DNA of 42,092 bases from Halieaceae bacterium (GCA_902631395.1 CACOYM010000016.1:1-42092); one strand, 5' to 3'. Positions 17,053 to 27,388 are shown, counted from the first letter of the stretch. The notes: generated by a model from the sequence alone, not told the origin. Numbers and translations are program-made.

Positions 17053-17475
17053 GTGAAGATAGTTGTAGGATTCGTCGTTTTCTTTCTCCTAAGCTTCCTT
17101 GGTAATCAGGTCGTTGGACCTACTCGCTGTTCTGATGGATGGGCGTCTCCATCGATTGGCAAACAGGGAGCTTGCTCTCATCATGGTGGAGTAAATAGAT
17201 CTCCAAGAAGTGGGGTGATGATCCTCTCGATTCTTGGCGGTGTCCTTGCCGCAACCCTCGTTGGGAATGGCCAATCGAAGAGAAAGCGTCGGCCCCAAAG
17301 TGGCGAGGGTCTGTCTCAGAATCAGAGAGATGTCTCTCCGAAATGCCCGATTTGCGGATCAGATATGGTGTTGCGGGTAGCTAAAAAAGGAAGATATGCG
17401 GGCAACAAATTCTTCGGGTGTAGGCAATATCCACGTTGCAAGGGTCTAATTAATGAACGCAATGTGCCGCAGTGA
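17053..17475 (+). CDS. DUF3761-like protein with a C4 topoisomerase-type zinc finger
   Basis: GTG at 17053 follows GGAGGAC. The N-terminus is a signal or anchor (IVVGFVVFFLLSFLG), followed by CSDGWASPSIGKQGACSHHGGV, the DUF3761-type motif, and a second hydrophobic segment (VMILSILGGVLAATLVG). The C-terminus is a zf-C4_Topoisom finger: CPICGSDMVLR...GNKFFGCRQYPRCKG. That finger binds DNA in topoisomerase I but also occurs in membrane proteins such as this one, where its role is unknown. It starts 32 nt after the secreted-protein gene. Confidence 0.65.
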   Translation: MKIVVGFVVFFLLSFLGNQVVGPTRCSDGWASPSIGKQGACSHHGGVNRSPRSGVMILSILGGVLAATLVGNGQSKRKRRPQSGEGLSQNQRDVSPKCPICGSDMVLRVAKKGRYAGNKFFGCRQYPRCKGLINERNVPQ

Positions 17476-17811
17476 TTAACAGGCTTGCTCATCTAACTCT
17501 GCTCGTGTGTAGAGGTAATCTTCAGGTCCTACTAGATACGCAAAAGTCCCTGATTGCCATTGATCGCATATTAAACTCTATCTAATCACCACTATCGCCG
17601 CCCATCTTTTTTTCAAATCCAGCTTTTAAGTGTGCCAGCAGGATCACCTGTATCAGCGGCAGGCGTTTACGGCCCCCCGGGGGGGGGTGTCGGTGAATGT
17701 ATCTAAGCAGGTGCTGCTTGGACTGGGCCTCGGTATAACCCTGGTATAATTGCAGCCGGCCACGCTTATTTTGTGAGCTTAATTAAAGGGGTTTCCTTAT
17801 TATGTTTGTCG
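17476..17811 (+). other. right-end non-coding region of the island
   Basis: No intact gene is visible. On the minus strand an open frame without a usual start codon (about 17582-17782) has protein-like composition, including QGYTEAQSKQHLLRYIHRHP and ending in FEKKMGGDSGD. It may be a gene remnant. It contains a C6G9 homopolymer tract (17673-17687). The GGTATAA repeats of the right arm also lie here. Confidence 0.4.
17732..17751 (+). promoter_or_regulatory. candidate right arm-type recombinase/Xis sites
   Basis: GGTATAA at 17732 and GGTATAATT at 17743, spaced 11 bp, mirror the left-end pair at 5442/5453 in spacing and in distance from the core. TGGTATAAT is also an extended -10 match, so an outward promoter is an alternative. 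Confidence 0.4.
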
Positions 17812-17825
17812 CGCCTTCCGCACCA
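17812..17825 (+). repeat. attR core
   Basis: Exact copy of the 14-bp tRNA-Leu 3' end including CCA. It marks the right boundary of the island. Confidence 0.9.
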
Positions 17826-17891
17826 AATTTATATTATGAAGCCCCGTTTTAGAAGGTTCTGGGTTTTGGGTCTCTAGGGTTGACTGTTTTC

Positions 17892-18110
17892 CTAAAAACT
17901 CTCCAAGGAGTAAAAAAAATTTTCTGCAAAGTCTCTGATCCTGGAGTATCCCCAATTTTCTCTTGGGGTGTCGCTGTTTTTAACAAGCGCTTGCCTGATT
18001 GCGCATATGCTGACCGGAAAATCAAAGCCCTTGGGCGTTAATCTGACAATATTGGGAACGAGTGTGGATCTGGACCTTGCACCTGTTCTACTGATATTCG
18101 ACAACAGCAA
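17892..18110 (-). pseudogene. possible relic of an rve-type transposase
   Basis: A 72-codon frame contains VRLTPKGFDF and RENWGYSRIRD. The latter resembles the ENPxWGYxRI segment found before the catalytic core of rve transposases (IS3/IS481-like). It stops shortly after, with no DDE core or terminal repeats visible. The rest of 17826-18438 holds no gene that I can support. Weak call. Confidence 0.3.
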
Positions 18111-18438
18111 TCTGGGGTAGTCCTCTCAGGATTACTGATGCTATTGGGCAAGCGGTATCGAGGCGCATTGGCACAGCAGAACGTTGGCAGAGATGTACCC
18201 CATTACTCTGCGTAAGGCGGGTCAGCGTCATCACGAAGTCATTCTTGAAAGACCGGATGCTGCGCCTGACCTGAAAATTGAACTCCAATTTGCCTTTGAA
18301 TTATGCATAACGGATGTGGATACATACCGCAGAGCTCAACAGAATCGCACCCAGCACTCTCAGTAGCGAACGCCGACACATCGGATGGACCTGTCGTCGA
18401 TTCCGGGCTACGAGCTCTATAACCCTAAATTTGCCGGG

Positions 18439-18467
18439 TTGACGGCGTAAGCGGGCATTCCTATACT
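18439..18467 (+). promoter_or_regulatory. sigma-70 promoter of the tRNA-fMet/rimP-nusA-infB operon
   Basis: TTGACG, an exact 17-bp spacer and TATACT (18462-18467), followed by a GC-rich discriminator (CCGCG). That composition is typical of stringently controlled stable-RNA promoters. It lies about 100 bp upstream of the tRNA. Confidence 0.75.
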
Positions 18468-18565
18468 CCGCGACCTCCGTTGTGTTGCCTGCGCCGCTAT
18501 GGTGTCTGCGAGAGCTGTGAGATCACACTCTCCGCGTTAAAGGGGGCGGTCACTAAGAGTATTGA

Positions 18566-18642
<77 letters not shown>

Positions 18643-18682
18643 ATTTGATGACGGCTTGTTGCTCGCCGATCATCGCTTCGGA

Positions 18683-18703
18683 AGCCCCTTTTGGGGCTTT
18701 TTT
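18683..18703 (+). terminator. terminator/attenuator after tRNA-fMet
   Basis: AGCCCC-TTTT-GGGGCT followed by a T run, 40 nt after the tRNA and 33 nt before rimP. Partial readthrough into rimP-nusA is likely because no other promoter is seen. Confidence 0.75.
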
Positions 18704-18735
18704 GTGGTCGAGAGAAAAGGGCCGGAGGAAGGATT

Positions 18736-19212
18736 ATGTCGGGCAAGGTAGCGCTATTGACGCAGCTTTTGCGACCGACGGTGGAGTCGATGGGTTATTT
18801 ACTATGGGGGATCGAACTTATTTCTCCAGGACGAAGGCCCACGTTGAGACTTTACATTGATGCTGAACTAGGCGTCACGTTAGATGACTGTGCGGAGGTC
18901 AGTCATCAAGTTAGTGGGATTCTCGACGTTGAGGATCCCATTAAGGGTGAGTACACGTTGGAGGTGTCGTCACCCGGAGTGGATCGATTGCTATTTCACC
19001 CAGAGCATTATCCACTTTACATCGGGGAGATGATTGACGTGCGTTTACGGCTGCCGGTTGAAGGGCGCCGCCGATTCAAGGGCAACTTGGTCGCGGCTGA
19101 ACAAGAAAAGATCGTTATCGAGGTTGACGATCAGGCATATGAGTTGCCTCTGCGATCAATAGATCGAGCGAGGGCGCATCCTCGGTTGGATATCAACCGG
19201 GGACAAGAGTAG
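18736..19212 (+). CDS. rimP: ribosome maturation factor RimP
   Basis: Needed for maturation of the 30S subunit. ATG 18736 follows GGAGGAAGG; the frame extends upstream into the terminator hairpin, which cannot be coding. Typical family segments are RLYIDAELGVTLDDCAEVSHQ (near residue 38) and YTLEVSSPGVDRLL, then the C-terminal SH3-like barrel (RFKGNLVAAEQEKIVIEV). Length 158. It is the first protein gene of the rimP-nusA-infB operon. Confidence 0.96.
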   Translation: MSGKVALLTQLLRPTVESMGYLLWGIELISPGRRPTLRLYIDAELGVTLDDCAEVSHQVSGILDVEDPIKGEYTLEVSSPGVDRLLFHPEHYPLYIGEMIDVRLRLPVEGRRRFKGNLVAAEQEKIVIEVDDQAYELPLRSIDRARAHPRLDINRGQE

Positions 19213-19225
19213 CGAGTGAAAAGTT

Positions 19226-19257
19226 TGGGAACGCCGGGTCTTTGCCCGTTTTTCCCA
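19226..19257 (+). promoter_or_regulatory. hairpin in the rimP-nusA spacer
   Basis: Outer TGGGAA/TTCCCA arms enclose an inner CGGG/CCCG stem followed by TTTTT. It is a possible weak terminator or NusA feedback site. Structure seen, function inferred. Confidence 0.4.
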
Positions 19258-19273
19258 GCGTGAGAGCGAGACG

Positions 19274-20776
19274 ATGAATAAAGAAATCTTGATGGTTGCA
19301 GAAGCGGTATCAGCAGAAAAAGGCGTGGCGGAGGGCATTATTTTCGAGGCCATCGAGCTGGCACTGGCCACCGCCACGAAAAAGCGCTACGACGAGGAGG
19401 CCGATATTCAGGTTGTGATCGACCGTGAATCTGGAGATTACGTTACGACGAGACGTTGGTTGGTGGTGCCCGATAGCGAGTTGGCGCTGTTGGGCACCCA
19501 GTTCACGACCGAGGAGGCAGCTGAGGTAAATACTTCACTGCAACCGGGTGATTATCACCAAGAGACCGTCGAGAATGTCGACTTTGGACGCATTGCGGCG
19601 CAGACCGCCAAGCAGGTCATTGTGCAGCGAGTGCGCGACGCAGAGCGGGCGCAGATCGTCGATGAGTACCGTGGACGTGAGGGTGAGCTCCTTGCGGGAA
19701 CCGTGAAGAAAGTGACTCGCGACAACATCATTGTGGATCTGGGTAGTAACGCTGAAGGGTTGCTTCCCCGCGGCGAGTTGGTTGGCCGTGAAACGTTCCG
19801 CATAAATGACCGCGTGCGTGCGATTTTGACCGAAATCAATACTGAATCCCGCGGCCCTCAACTGGTTCTGTCCCGCGCGTGTCAGGAGATGCTTGTTGAG
19901 CTTTTCAAAATCGAAGTGCCTGAGATATCAGAGGGTGTTATTCAGATCCGCGCGGCTGCGAGAGATCCAGGCTCCCGAGCAAAGATTGCTGTAAAAACGG
20001 GCGATCAGCGAATCGATCCTGTCGGAGCCTGTGTCGGTATGCGGGGTTCCCGGGTACAGGCTGTCAGTAATGAATTAGACAATGAGCGCGTCGACATTAT
20101 TCTCTGGGATGATAACGCGGCGCAACTGGTGATCAATGCGATGTCCCCTGCAGAGGTAGAGTCGATCGTAGTAGACGAAGATAACAGCAGCATGGAAGTG
20201 GCGGTCGCCGAGGACAACCTTGCTCAGGCTATCGGCCGTGGGGGCCAGAATGTGCGGCTGGCTTCTGATTTGACTGGCTGGATCATCAACGTGATGAGCG
20301 TCGACGAGGCCATCGAGAAGCAGGAAGCTGAGGCAAGTGAAGTCATAGAACAATTTATGACCGCATTGGATATTGACGAGGACATCGCCACGGTACTGGT
20401 TGAGGAAGGTTTCACCACACTCGAGGAGATAGCTTACGTCCCGCTTGAGGAAATGAATGCTATTGAGGGCTTCGATGAGGAAATTTCAGAGGAGCTCAGA
20501 GCGCGCGCTAAAGATGCGCTGCTGACCATGGCAATAGCGTCGGAGGAAGAGCTGGACGCGAACGAGCCTGCAGAGGATTTATTGACAATGAGCGGCATGG
20601 ACAAGCACCTGGCCTACACATTGGCGAGTCGCGGCATCGTGACGATGGAAGATCTCGCTGAACAGGGTGTAGACGACTTGTTGGATATTGACGAGATGAC
20701 AAACGAGCGCGCTGCAGAGCTGATTATGACCGCGCGTGCCCCTTGGTTCGCTGAGGAGGAAGAAGCCACTGCATGA
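19274..20776 (+). CDS. nusA: transcription termination/antitermination factor NusA
   Basis: Binds RNA polymerase and nascent RNA to control pausing, termination and antitermination. Order: N-terminal polymerase-binding domain (about 1-130), S1 (about 135-200, [22 protein letters not shown]), KH1 ([18 protein letters not shown], about 250), KH2 ([18 protein letters not shown], about 320), and two acidic repeats (about 360-490) with helix-hairpin-helix character, as in E. coli. 500 residues, full length. The acidic C-terminus EEEEATA is typical. Confidence 0.98.
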   Translation: MNKEILMVAEAVSAEKGVAEGIIFEAIELALATATKKRYDEEADIQVVIDRESGDYVTTRRWLVVPDSELALLGTQFTTEEAAEVNTSLQPGDYHQETVENVDFGRIAAQTAKQVIVQRVRDAERAQIVDEYRGREGELLAGTVKKVTRDNIIVDLGSNAEGLLPRGELVGRETFRINDRVRAILTEINTESRGPQLVLSRACQEMLVELFKIEVPEISEGVIQIRAAARDPGSRAKIAVKTGDQRIDPVGACVGMRGSRVQAVSNELDNERVDIILWDDNAAQLVINAMSPAEVESIVVDEDNSSMEVAVAEDNLAQAIGRGGQNVRLASDLTGWIINVMSVDEAIEKQEAEASEVIEQFMTALDIDEDIATVLVEEGFTTLEEIAYVPLEEMNAIEGFDEEISEELRARAKDALLTMAIASEEELDANEPAEDLLTMSGMDKHLAYTLASRGIVTMEDLAEQGVDDLLDIDEMTNERAAELIMTARAPWFAEEEEATA

Positions 20777-20828
20777 CGGCGCAGGGTAAGGCAGTGCTTC
20801 TAGAAACCGCGCGATTAGGGAGAGACAA

Positions 20829-23438
20829 ATGGCACAAGTGACAGTAGAGCAGCTCGCAGAAACAGTTGGCGCGTCAGTCAGCCGCCTGTTGGCGCAGATG
20901 AAAGACGCGGGTTTGCCGCACTCATCGGCTGACGAGCCTGTGTCAGAGGAAGACAAGCAAACCCTTTTGGCTCATTTGAAGAAGAGCCATGGTGAGCGCG
21001 CTGCCGACGCGCCAAAGAAAATTACCCTTAAGCGTAAATCGGTGAGCACGCTGCGCGCAGGGGGGGCAGGTAAGAGAACGGTCAATGTTGAGGTGCGCAA
21101 AAAGCGCACCTACGTGAAGCGTGAGAACGTCGATGAGGCGGTTGTCGAGCCCGAGGCGAATACGAGTCTGGAGTCTACCAATGACGCGTCCGCTGCGGCT
21201 GAAGTGGCTACGCCAGAGCCAGTGGTCGAGTTGGAGCCGATTGAGGAGCCCTTACCCAACATCAATGATCCCGAGGTGCTGAGGCAGCGCGCAGCAGCCA
21301 GAAGAAAAGCTGAGGAGCAGGCACGGCAACTGGAGATTGAGGCCGTCACCAAAGCGCGTGCGGAAGAGGAAGCGCGGCAAGCCCAAGAGAAGGCGAATCA
21401 GCTACCCACGAAGGAACAGGACAAAAAACCCAGGCGGTTACACGCCGCCCCCACAAAAGAAGCTGGAGCCCCGGTACGCGACGAATTGCGGCGCCGCCCC
21501 GGAAAAGGACGGCTGGAACGTGGAGGATTGGCTGGCGCGCGGGGCAAGCAGCGGGGGCATAACCTTTCCATCAATGATTTGGAGGCGGCCGAAGCTGGCG
21601 TCTCCAGACGTCGCGGTGGACGCAGGAAGAAGCTGCAAGAAGAACCTAACCAGCATGCCTTTGAGCAGCCGACGGAAAAAATTATATACGACGTTAATAT
21701 CCCCGAGAACATTACGGTGGGCGATTTGGCGCAACAGATGGCCGTCAAGGCTGGTGAGGTCATTAAAGAACTCATGAATTTGGGTGTGATGGCCAACATT
21801 AACCAGATACTTGACCAGGATACTGCGACGCTGGTGGTAGGGGAATTGGGCCACCGCGTTGTATTGAAGAGCGCCGAGGCCGTTGAGGAGAAACTCGAGG
21901 AGACGCTGGCTAGTCAGGAAGGCACGCCCGAACCCAGAGCGCCGGTTGTCACGGTCATGGGCCATGTTGACCACGGCAAGACCTCGCTGCTCGACTATAT
22001 CCGTGAGTCCAGAGTGGCTAGCGGTGAGGCAGGTGGTATTACCCAGCACATCGGTGCGTACCACGTGAAAACTGACAAGGGGATGATCACTTTCCTCGAT
22101 ACCCCTGGGCACGCGGCCTTTACGGCCATGCGCGCGAGGGGTGCGAAGTCGACAGATATCGTGATTTTAGTTGTCGCTGCAGATGACGGCGTCATGCCAC
22201 AAACGGAAGAAGCGATTCAGCATGCTCGGGCTGCTGAAGTTCCTATTGTGGTGGCGGTGAACAAAATTGATAAGGAAGCTGCTGATCCGGAGCGAGTGAA
22301 AAATGAGTTGGCGGCCAAGGAAGTGATTCCCGAGGAGTGGGGCGGCGACACGCAGTTTATCCCGGTCTCGGCCCACACGGGTCACGGCATCAATGAGTTA
22401 CTGGAATCCCTATTGTTGCAATCGGAATTGCTGGAGCTCACTGCACCAGCCGATGTGCCTGCGTCCGGAATTGTTATCGAATCGCGTCTCGATAAGGGTC
22501 GAGGTGCGGTGGCCTCGCTTTTGATTCAGCAGGGCACGCTGAAGCAGGGGGATATCGTATTAGCAGGCCTGCAGTATGGCCGCGTTCGCGCCATGCTCGA
22601 TGAGCATGGCCAGCAAATTACAGAGGCGGGTCCGAGTATTCCGGTAGAGGTACTCGGCTTGGACGGCACCCCTGATGCTGGTGACCCGGTGGTCGTGTTA
22701 GAGAGCGAGAAGAAAGCACGTGAAGTCGCCGATTTTCGTCAAGAAAAAATGCGTTCATCGAAGCTGGCGCGTCAGCAGGCAGCTAAGCTCGACAATATGT
22801 TTGAGACGATGACTGCAGGGTCTGTTCAAGCGCTCAATCTTATTATTAAGGCGGACGTCCGTGGCTCATTTGAGGCGCTTCAGGGTGCACTAGCCGATTT
22901 AGGCAACGACGAGGTGAAGGTGAACATCGTCTCTGGCGGTGTAGGCGGTATTTCTGAAACCGATATCAGCCTGGCAATGACCAGCTCGGCGATCATTATC
23001 GGTTTTAACGCGCGAGCAGATAGTAAGGCGCGTAATGTTGCGGAGAACGAAGGCGTTGAAATTCGTTATTACAATGTGATCTACGATCTCATTGATGATG
23101 TGCGAGCTGCGCTCTCGGGCATGTTGTCCCCCGAACTTCGCGAGGAAATTGTGGGTATCGCGGAGGTGCGTGATGTCTTCCGTTCGCCCAAGTTTGGCCT
23201 GATCGCGGGTTGTATGGTGATTGAGGGCACAGTGTGCCGCTCCAAGCCGATCCGCGTCTTACGTGACAACGTGGTGATTTATGAGGGCGAACTCGAATCA
23301 CTGCGTCGCTTCAAGGATGACGCGAGCGAGGTCAGAAATGGCACTGAGTGCGGAATTGGCGTAAAGAACTATACAGATGTGAAGGTCGGCGATTTGATCG
23401 AAGTCTATGACGTCAACGAAATCGCCAGGAGTCTCTGA
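20829..23438 (+). CDS. infB: translation initiation factor IF-2
   Basis: GTPase that places initiator tRNA on the 30S subunit, with its substrate tRNA encoded in the same operon. The N-terminal IF2_N domain (about 1-50) is followed by a long charged Ala/Glu/Lys/Arg region. A second IF2_N-type domain ([21 protein letters not shown]) is at about 300. The G domain has G1 GHVDHGKTS (about 377), G3 DTPGHAAF (about 424), G4 NKID (about 478) and G5 SAHTG, then domains II-IV. 869 residues is normal for gammaproteobacteria. Internal starts giving shorter IF-2 forms are known in E. coli but cannot be judged here. Confidence 0.98.
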   Translation: MAQVTVEQLAETVGASVSRLLAQMKDAGLPHSSADEPVSEEDKQTLLAHLKKSHGERAADAPKKITLKRKSVSTLRAGGAGKRTVNVEVRKKRTYVKRENVDEAVVEPEANTSLESTNDASAAAEVATPEPVVELEPIEEPLPNINDPEVLRQRAAARRKAEEQARQLEIEAVTKARAEEEARQAQEKANQLPTKEQDKKPRRLHAAPTKEAGAPVRDELRRRPGKGRLERGGLAGARGKQRGHNLSINDLEAAEAGVSRRRGGRRKKLQEEPNQHAFEQPTEKIIYDVNIPENITVGDLAQQMAVKAGEVIKELMNLGVMANINQILDQDTATLVVGELGHRVVLKSAEAVEEKLEETLASQEGTPEPRAPVVTVMGHVDHGKTSLLDYIRESRVASGEAGGITQHIGAYHVKTDKGMITFLDTPGHAAFTAMRARGAKSTDIVILVVAADDGVMPQTEEAIQHARAAEVPIVVAVNKIDKEAADPERVKNELAAKEVIPEEWGGDTQFIPVSAHTGHGINELLESLLLQSELLELTAPADVPASGIVIESRLDKGRGAVASLLIQQGTLKQGDIVLAGLQYGRVRAMLDEHGQQITEAGPSIPVEVLGLDGTPDAGDPVVVLESEKKAREVADFRQEKMRSSKLARQQAAKLDNMFETMTAGSVQALNLIIKADVRGSFEALQGALADLGNDEVKVNIVSGGVGGISETDISLAMTSSAIIIGFNARADSKARNVAENEGVEIRYYNVIYDLIDDVRAALSGMLSPELREEIVGIAEVRDVFRSPKFGLIAGCMVIEGTVCRSKPIRVLRDNVVIYEGELESLRRFKDDASEVRNGTECGIGVKNYTDVKVGDLIEVYDVNEIARSL

Positions 23439-23449
23439 AGTCCGCCGCC

Positions 23450-23857
23450 ATGGCAAAAGACTTTGAGCGGACGCAGCGCGTCAATCACTACCTCCATGAG
23501 GAATTGGCGCGCCTGCTTCAAAATACGGTGCGCGATCCCCGTATACAAGGCGTCAGCTTGACGGGCGTGGAAGTCAGTCGTGACCTCAGCCATGCTAAGG
23601 TGTTTTTTACTGTGATGAATGACGTGACGTCAGAGGAGCGCGTCGAAATTAGCGCGGTGCTCTCGAGGGTCTCGGGATTTTTGAGATCGGAGCTAGCAAA
23701 GCAGTCATCGATGCGCACTGTCCCCCGCATTTGCTTCCGATTTGATGAGAGCGTGGGCCGCGGCCGTGACATGGAGCGCTTGCTGCGGGAAGTCCGTGTG
23801 GCTGACGCGAAGCTTCATGGTGTACGAGAGGTCGGGCCGGATGGTTCAGCGGACTAA
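23450..23857 (+). CDS. rbfA: 30S ribosome-binding factor RbfA
   Basis: Small KH-fold protein for late 30S maturation and cold adaptation. Family segments visible: RVNHYLHEELARLLQ near the N-terminus, VSLTGVEVSRDLSHAKVFFTVM in the middle, and VPRICFRFDESVGRGRDMERLL. 135 residues. It starts 11 nt after infB and ends 2 nt before truB, consistent with operon translation. Confidence 0.96.
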   Translation: MAKDFERTQRVNHYLHEELARLLQNTVRDPRIQGVSLTGVEVSRDLSHAKVFFTVMNDVTSEERVEISAVLSRVSGFLRSELAKQSSMRTVPRICFRFDESVGRGRDMERLLREVRVADAKLHGVREVGPDGSAD

Positions 23858-23859
23858 AG

Positions 23860-24783
23860 ATGGCGCGACGGCGAAAAGGTCGCTCTGTTAGCGGGCTGTT
23901 GGTTCTAGATAAGCCATCTGGGCTCTCTTCCAACGCGGCGCTTCAACATACCAAGCGGCTCTTTGGTGCGGCGAAAGCGGGCCACACGGGGAGTCTCGAC
24001 CCTCTGGCTACCGGTGTATTACCACTCTGCTTTGGCGAGGCCACCAAGTTTTCGCAGTTCCTGCTTGATGCCGACAAGGGGTACTTCTGCAACTTCATTC
24101 TGGGCGTCGGAACTGACACGGGCGATGCGGATGGCGACGTAGTAACAGAATCCTCTGCGGAGCACGTGACCGAGGAGAAACTCACGGCTGCTATGGCGAC
24201 CCTCATTGGCGCGATCGCGCAGATTCCACCGATGTATTCTGCGCTGAAAGTAGACGGCCAACGGCTCTACAAGCGCGCCCGAGCCGGAGAACAGATCGAA
24301 CGGACATCGCGATCGGTCACGATTCGTTCATTTACGCTAAACTCGTTCACCCCGGGTCCCCGCGCTGAGGTATGTGCACAGGTATCGTGCAGCAAAGGAA
24401 CATACATCCGCACGTTGGCGGAAGACCTTGGGGCGACGCTGGGCGTGCCCGCGCATGTCAGTGCGCTGAGGCGCTTTAAGTCGGGCCCGTTTACTCTCGA
24501 CCAATGTGTCACGTCGGAGGAATTGGCAGCGGTGCGACGGCAGCGTTCCGAAGTGGAGTTGGATTCATTTCTTTTGCCCATCGAGGCGTGTTTGCCACAC
24601 TTACCTCGTTTGGTCGTGTCCCAGGCCGCTACTTTTTACATTAAACAGGGTCAACCAGTGGTAGTGCCAAAAGCTCGCCAGAGTGGTATGGTGCGCATCG
24701 CTGACGCAGGGGGCACTTTCCTTGGCGTGGGTGTTGTGCGAGACGATGGGAAATTAGCCCCTAAGAGACTTCTCGTTCATTAG
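23860..24783 (+). CDS. truB: tRNA pseudouridine(55) synthase
   Basis: Makes pseudouridine 55 in the T-loop of all elongator tRNAs. The catalytic Asp is in GHTGSLDPLATGVLPLC (about residue 48). GLLVLDKPSGLSSN precedes it, and PPMYSALKVDGQRLYKRAR and CSKGTYIRTLAEDLG follow. The C-terminal part (LPRLVVSQ..) is the PUA-like region. 307 residues, full length. Confidence 0.97.
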   Translation: MARRRKGRSVSGLLVLDKPSGLSSNAALQHTKRLFGAAKAGHTGSLDPLATGVLPLCFGEATKFSQFLLDADKGYFCNFILGVGTDTGDADGDVVTESSAEHVTEEKLTAAMATLIGAIAQIPPMYSALKVDGQRLYKRARAGEQIERTSRSVTIRSFTLNSFTPGPRAEVCAQVSCSKGTYIRTLAEDLGATLGVPAHVSALRRFKSGPFTLDQCVTSEELAAVRRQRSEVELDSFLLPIEACLPHLPRLVVSQAATFYIKQGQPVVVPKARQSGMVRIADAGGTFLGVGVVRDDGKLAPKRLLVH

Positions 24784-24867
24784 ACAAACGACTTATGCTA
24801 TTCCACGAACCTTCCTGTAAACCTGCACGGGTGGGCTCGGCTCATCAAGCAGGTTGGAGAGAGAACC

Positions 24868-25137
24868 ATGGCGTTAGACGCAGCCGCAAAGGCCCAAATC
24901 GTTAAGGATTATCAGCAGTCAGAGGGCGACACCGGATCTCCGGAAGTGCAGGTTGCATTGCTTACAGCAAATATCGAGCAACTGCAGTCTCACTTTAAAG
25001 ATCATGCACAGGATCACCACTCTCGACGTGGTCTGATTCGCATGGTTAACCAGCGCCGAAAGTTACTCGACTACCTCAAGCAAAAAGACACCGCCCGTTA
25101 TGGGGAGCTAATTAAACGGTTGGGTCTGCGTCGCTGA
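24868..25137 (+). CDS. rpsO: 30S ribosomal protein S15
   Basis: Primary 16S rRNA-binding protein of the platform. 89 residues with the conserved [20 protein letters not shown], then [21 protein letters not shown]. The 84-nt spacer after truB may hold the translational operator known for rpsO in E. coli, but I could not define it. pnp follows. Confidence 0.98.
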   Translation: MALDAAAKAQIVKDYQQSEGDTGSPEVQVALLTANIEQLQSHFKDHAQDHHSRRGLIRMVNQRRKLLDYLKQKDTARYGELIKRLGLRR

Positions 25138-25190
25138 GGACCAGTAAGGTTCGGTCATGCGCCGGGCCTCCTCATATTTGGAGAAAACAC

Positions 25191-27341
25191 GTGAATGTAG
25201 TGAAAAAAACTTTCCAGTACGGTGACCATGAAGTCACCTTGGAAACTGGTCGAATTGCCCGGCAAGCCTCGGGCTCGGTGATGGTGACTATGGGCAGCAC
25301 AAGTGTGCTTTGCACTGTTGTAGCGGAGCAGAAAGCGAGAGCAGGGCAGTCATTCTTTCCTCTCTCCGTCCATTACATCGAGAAAACTTACTCAGTCGGC
25401 AAGATCCCCGGAGGGTTTTTCAAACGTGAGGCGCGCCCCAGTGAAAAAGAGACGCTGACCTCTCGACTGATCGATCGACCCATCCGACCGCTGTTTGAAG
25501 ACGGTTTTATGAATGAGGTTCAGGTAATTTGTACCGTGATGTCCGCTGAAAAGGACACCGACCCAGATATTCCCGCCATGATTGGTACGTCGGCCGCGCT
25601 GGCGCTGTCAGGTTGCCCGTTCAATGGGCCGATTGGCGGTGCGCGAGTTGGTTTTACCGACGCCGACGGTTATATCCTAAACCCCGGTTATGCCTCGTTG
25701 GCGGGTAGCCAGCTAGACATGGTAGTTGCCGGTACTAAGGATGCGGTGCTGATGGTCGAGTCACAAGCTAAAGAACTGACTGAAGACCAGATGCTGGGTG
25801 CCGTTCTCTACGCACACCAGGAAATGCAAACGGTAATCAACGCGATCAACGAGCTGGTTGGTGAGGCAGGGAAGCCACGCTGGGACTGGAGGGCACCCGA
25901 AGCAGATGCCGATCTGGTCGCAGCAGTTGAAGCAGCCGCATCGGTTCCGCTGGGTGATGCTTACCGCATTACAGAGAAAGCCGAGCGCTACGAGCGTGTC
26001 GGTGAAATTAAGGATGAAGTTATTGCGCAGCTTGCGCTGGAAGACGGCCCTTCAGTAGAGGACATCAAGGATATCTTCAAGAGCCTCGAGAAGCGCATCG
26101 TTCGCGGCCGTATTCTGGCCGGTGAGCCCCGCATTGACGGTCGAGATAACCGCACTGTTCGCGCGATTGCCTGTGAAGTCGATATTTTGCCTAAGGCTCA
26201 CGGTTCAGCGGTGTTCACTCGCGGTGAGACACAGGCGATTGGTGCCGTCACACTGGGCTCAACCCGCGATGCGCAAATTATCGACGCCCTAGAGGGTGAG
26301 CGTCGAGATCCCTTTATGTTGCACTACAACTTCCCTCCCTACTCGGTAGGTGAGGCGGGCCGCATCGGTGCTACAGGACGACGCGAAATAGGCCATGGTC
26401 GCCTCGCGAGACGCGGTCTGGCCGCCGTCTTGCCGGGCGAAGATGAATTCCCCTATACCGTTCGGGTTGTCTCTGAGATTACTGAATCAAATGGCTCCAG
26501 TTCTATGGCATCTGTATGCGTGGGATCGTTGTCTTTGATGGCTGCCGGTGTGCCACTGTCTGCGCCTGTTGCTGGTATTGCGATGGGCCTCGTCAAGGAA
26601 GGCAACCAGTTCGCCGTCCTGACTGACATCCTCGGCGATGAGGATCATCTCGGTGATATGGACTTTAAGGTTGCGGGCACAGTCAAGGGTGTGACAGCCC
26701 TACAGATGGATATCAAGATCGAAGGTATCAATGAAGAGATTATGGAGCGTGCGCTTGAGCAGGCGCTTGAGGCTCGATTGCACATTCTAGGTCAGATGAA
26801 CACGGTTCTGGACGCGCCTCGTGAGATCACGTCAGAAAACGCGCCCAGCATGACCATGTTGAAGGTCGATCAAGATAAGATCCGCGACATCATCGGAAAG
26901 GGTGGTGCCACGATTCGTCAAATCACTGAAGAATCTGGTGCCACGGTTGATATCGACGATGACGGCACTGTGAAGATCTTCGGTCAGAACGCAGCCGCGC
27001 GAGACGCAGCGATCGAGATGATTCAGGCCATTACCGCTGAGGCCGAGGTGGGTGAGATCTACACGGGCAAAGTCGCACGCATTGTCGACTTCGGTGCCTT
27101 TGTAACAATCCTGCCCGGCAAGGATGGTCTGGTGCATATTTCGCAGATCGCCGAAGAGCGTGTTGAGAACGTCACTGATTACCTCTCTGAGGGACAGGAA
27201 GTGCAGGTGAAGGTTCTGGACGTGGATCAGCGGGGCCGCATCAAGCTGTCTATGCGTGAGGTAGCGGGCGATGCGGCTAGCGCCCCTGCGGATTCAGTAA
27301 ATGTCGCTGAGCCCACTGAAGAGTCGCTGGCTCAGGAGTAA
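25191..27341 (+). CDS. pnp: polyribonucleotide nucleotidyltransferase (PNPase)
   Basis: Phosphorolytic 3'-5' exoribonuclease of the degradosome. GTG start after TTGGAGAAA. Two RNase PH domains are visible: the first from the N-terminus ([20 protein letters not shown]), the second with [17 protein letters not shown] and the catalytic region [23 protein letters not shown] domain ([20 protein letters not shown], about 565) and an S1 domain (about 625-690) follow. 716 residues. The rpsO-pnp spacer (25138-25190) has GAGG/CCTC arms that could form an attenuating hairpin or RNase III site, as in E. coli. Confidence 0.98.
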   Translation: MNVVKKTFQYGDHEVTLETGRIARQASGSVMVTMGSTSVLCTVVAEQKARAGQSFFPLSVHYIEKTYSVGKIPGGFFKREARPSEKETLTSRLIDRPIRPLFEDGFMNEVQVICTVMSAEKDTDPDIPAMIGTSAALALSGCPFNGPIGGARVGFTDADGYILNPGYASLAGSQLDMVVAGTKDAVLMVESQAKELTEDQMLGAVLYAHQEMQTVINAINELVGEAGKPRWDWRAPEADADLVAAVEAAASVPLGDAYRITEKAERYERVGEIKDEVIAQLALEDGPSVEDIKDIFKSLEKRIVRGRILAGEPRIDGRDNRTVRAIACEVDILPKAHGSAVFTRGETQAIGAVTLGSTRDAQIIDALEGERRDPFMLHYNFPPYSVGEAGRIGATGRREIGHGRLARRGLAAVLPGEDEFPYTVRVVSEITESNGSSSMASVCVGSLSLMAAGVPLSAPVAGIAMGLVKEGNQFAVLTDILGDEDHLGDMDFKVAGTVKGVTALQMDIKIEGINEEIMERALEQALEARLHILGQMNTVLDAPREITSENAPSMTMLKVDQDKIRDIIGKGGATIRQITEESGATVDIDDDGTVKIFGQNAAARDAAIEMIQAITAEAEVGEIYTGKVARIVDFGAFVTILPGKDGLVHISQIAEERVENVTDYLSEGQEVQVKVLDVDQRGRIKLSMREVAGDAASAPADSVNVAEPTEESLAQE

Positions 27342-27388
27342 TGGTTCAAACATTGTGCGACGCTACAGTGTATGACGGCAAAACAAAA

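Larger units (their letters stand above)
5362..17825 (+). mobile_element. tRNA-Leu-integrated genomic island, about 12.5 kb
   Basis: The element is bounded by the duplicated tRNA end and starts with an integrase. It splits the tRNA-Leu/tRNA-fMet-rimP junction, which is contiguous in Pseudomonas. Most genes are on the + strand: integrase, SF3-type helicase, DGQHR protein, SSB-tail protein, small unknown, DEDDh exonuclease, PcfJ-like protein, RmuC, then a zinc-ribbon membrane protein (- strand), a secreted protein and a DUF3761/zinc-finger protein. No structural phage, packaging, relaxase or mating-pair genes are visible. A satellite-like or cryptic island is the best reading. Extent rests on the direct repeats. 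Confidence 0.85.

Noticed and set aside
5362-17825. CRISPR array or prophage
   Set aside because: No short regularly spaced repeats, cas genes, capsid, tail or terminase genes were found.
18184-18366. 60-codon + strand frame between attR and tRNA-fMet
   Set aside because: No ribosome site, no recognised family, and it lies in a decayed flank.
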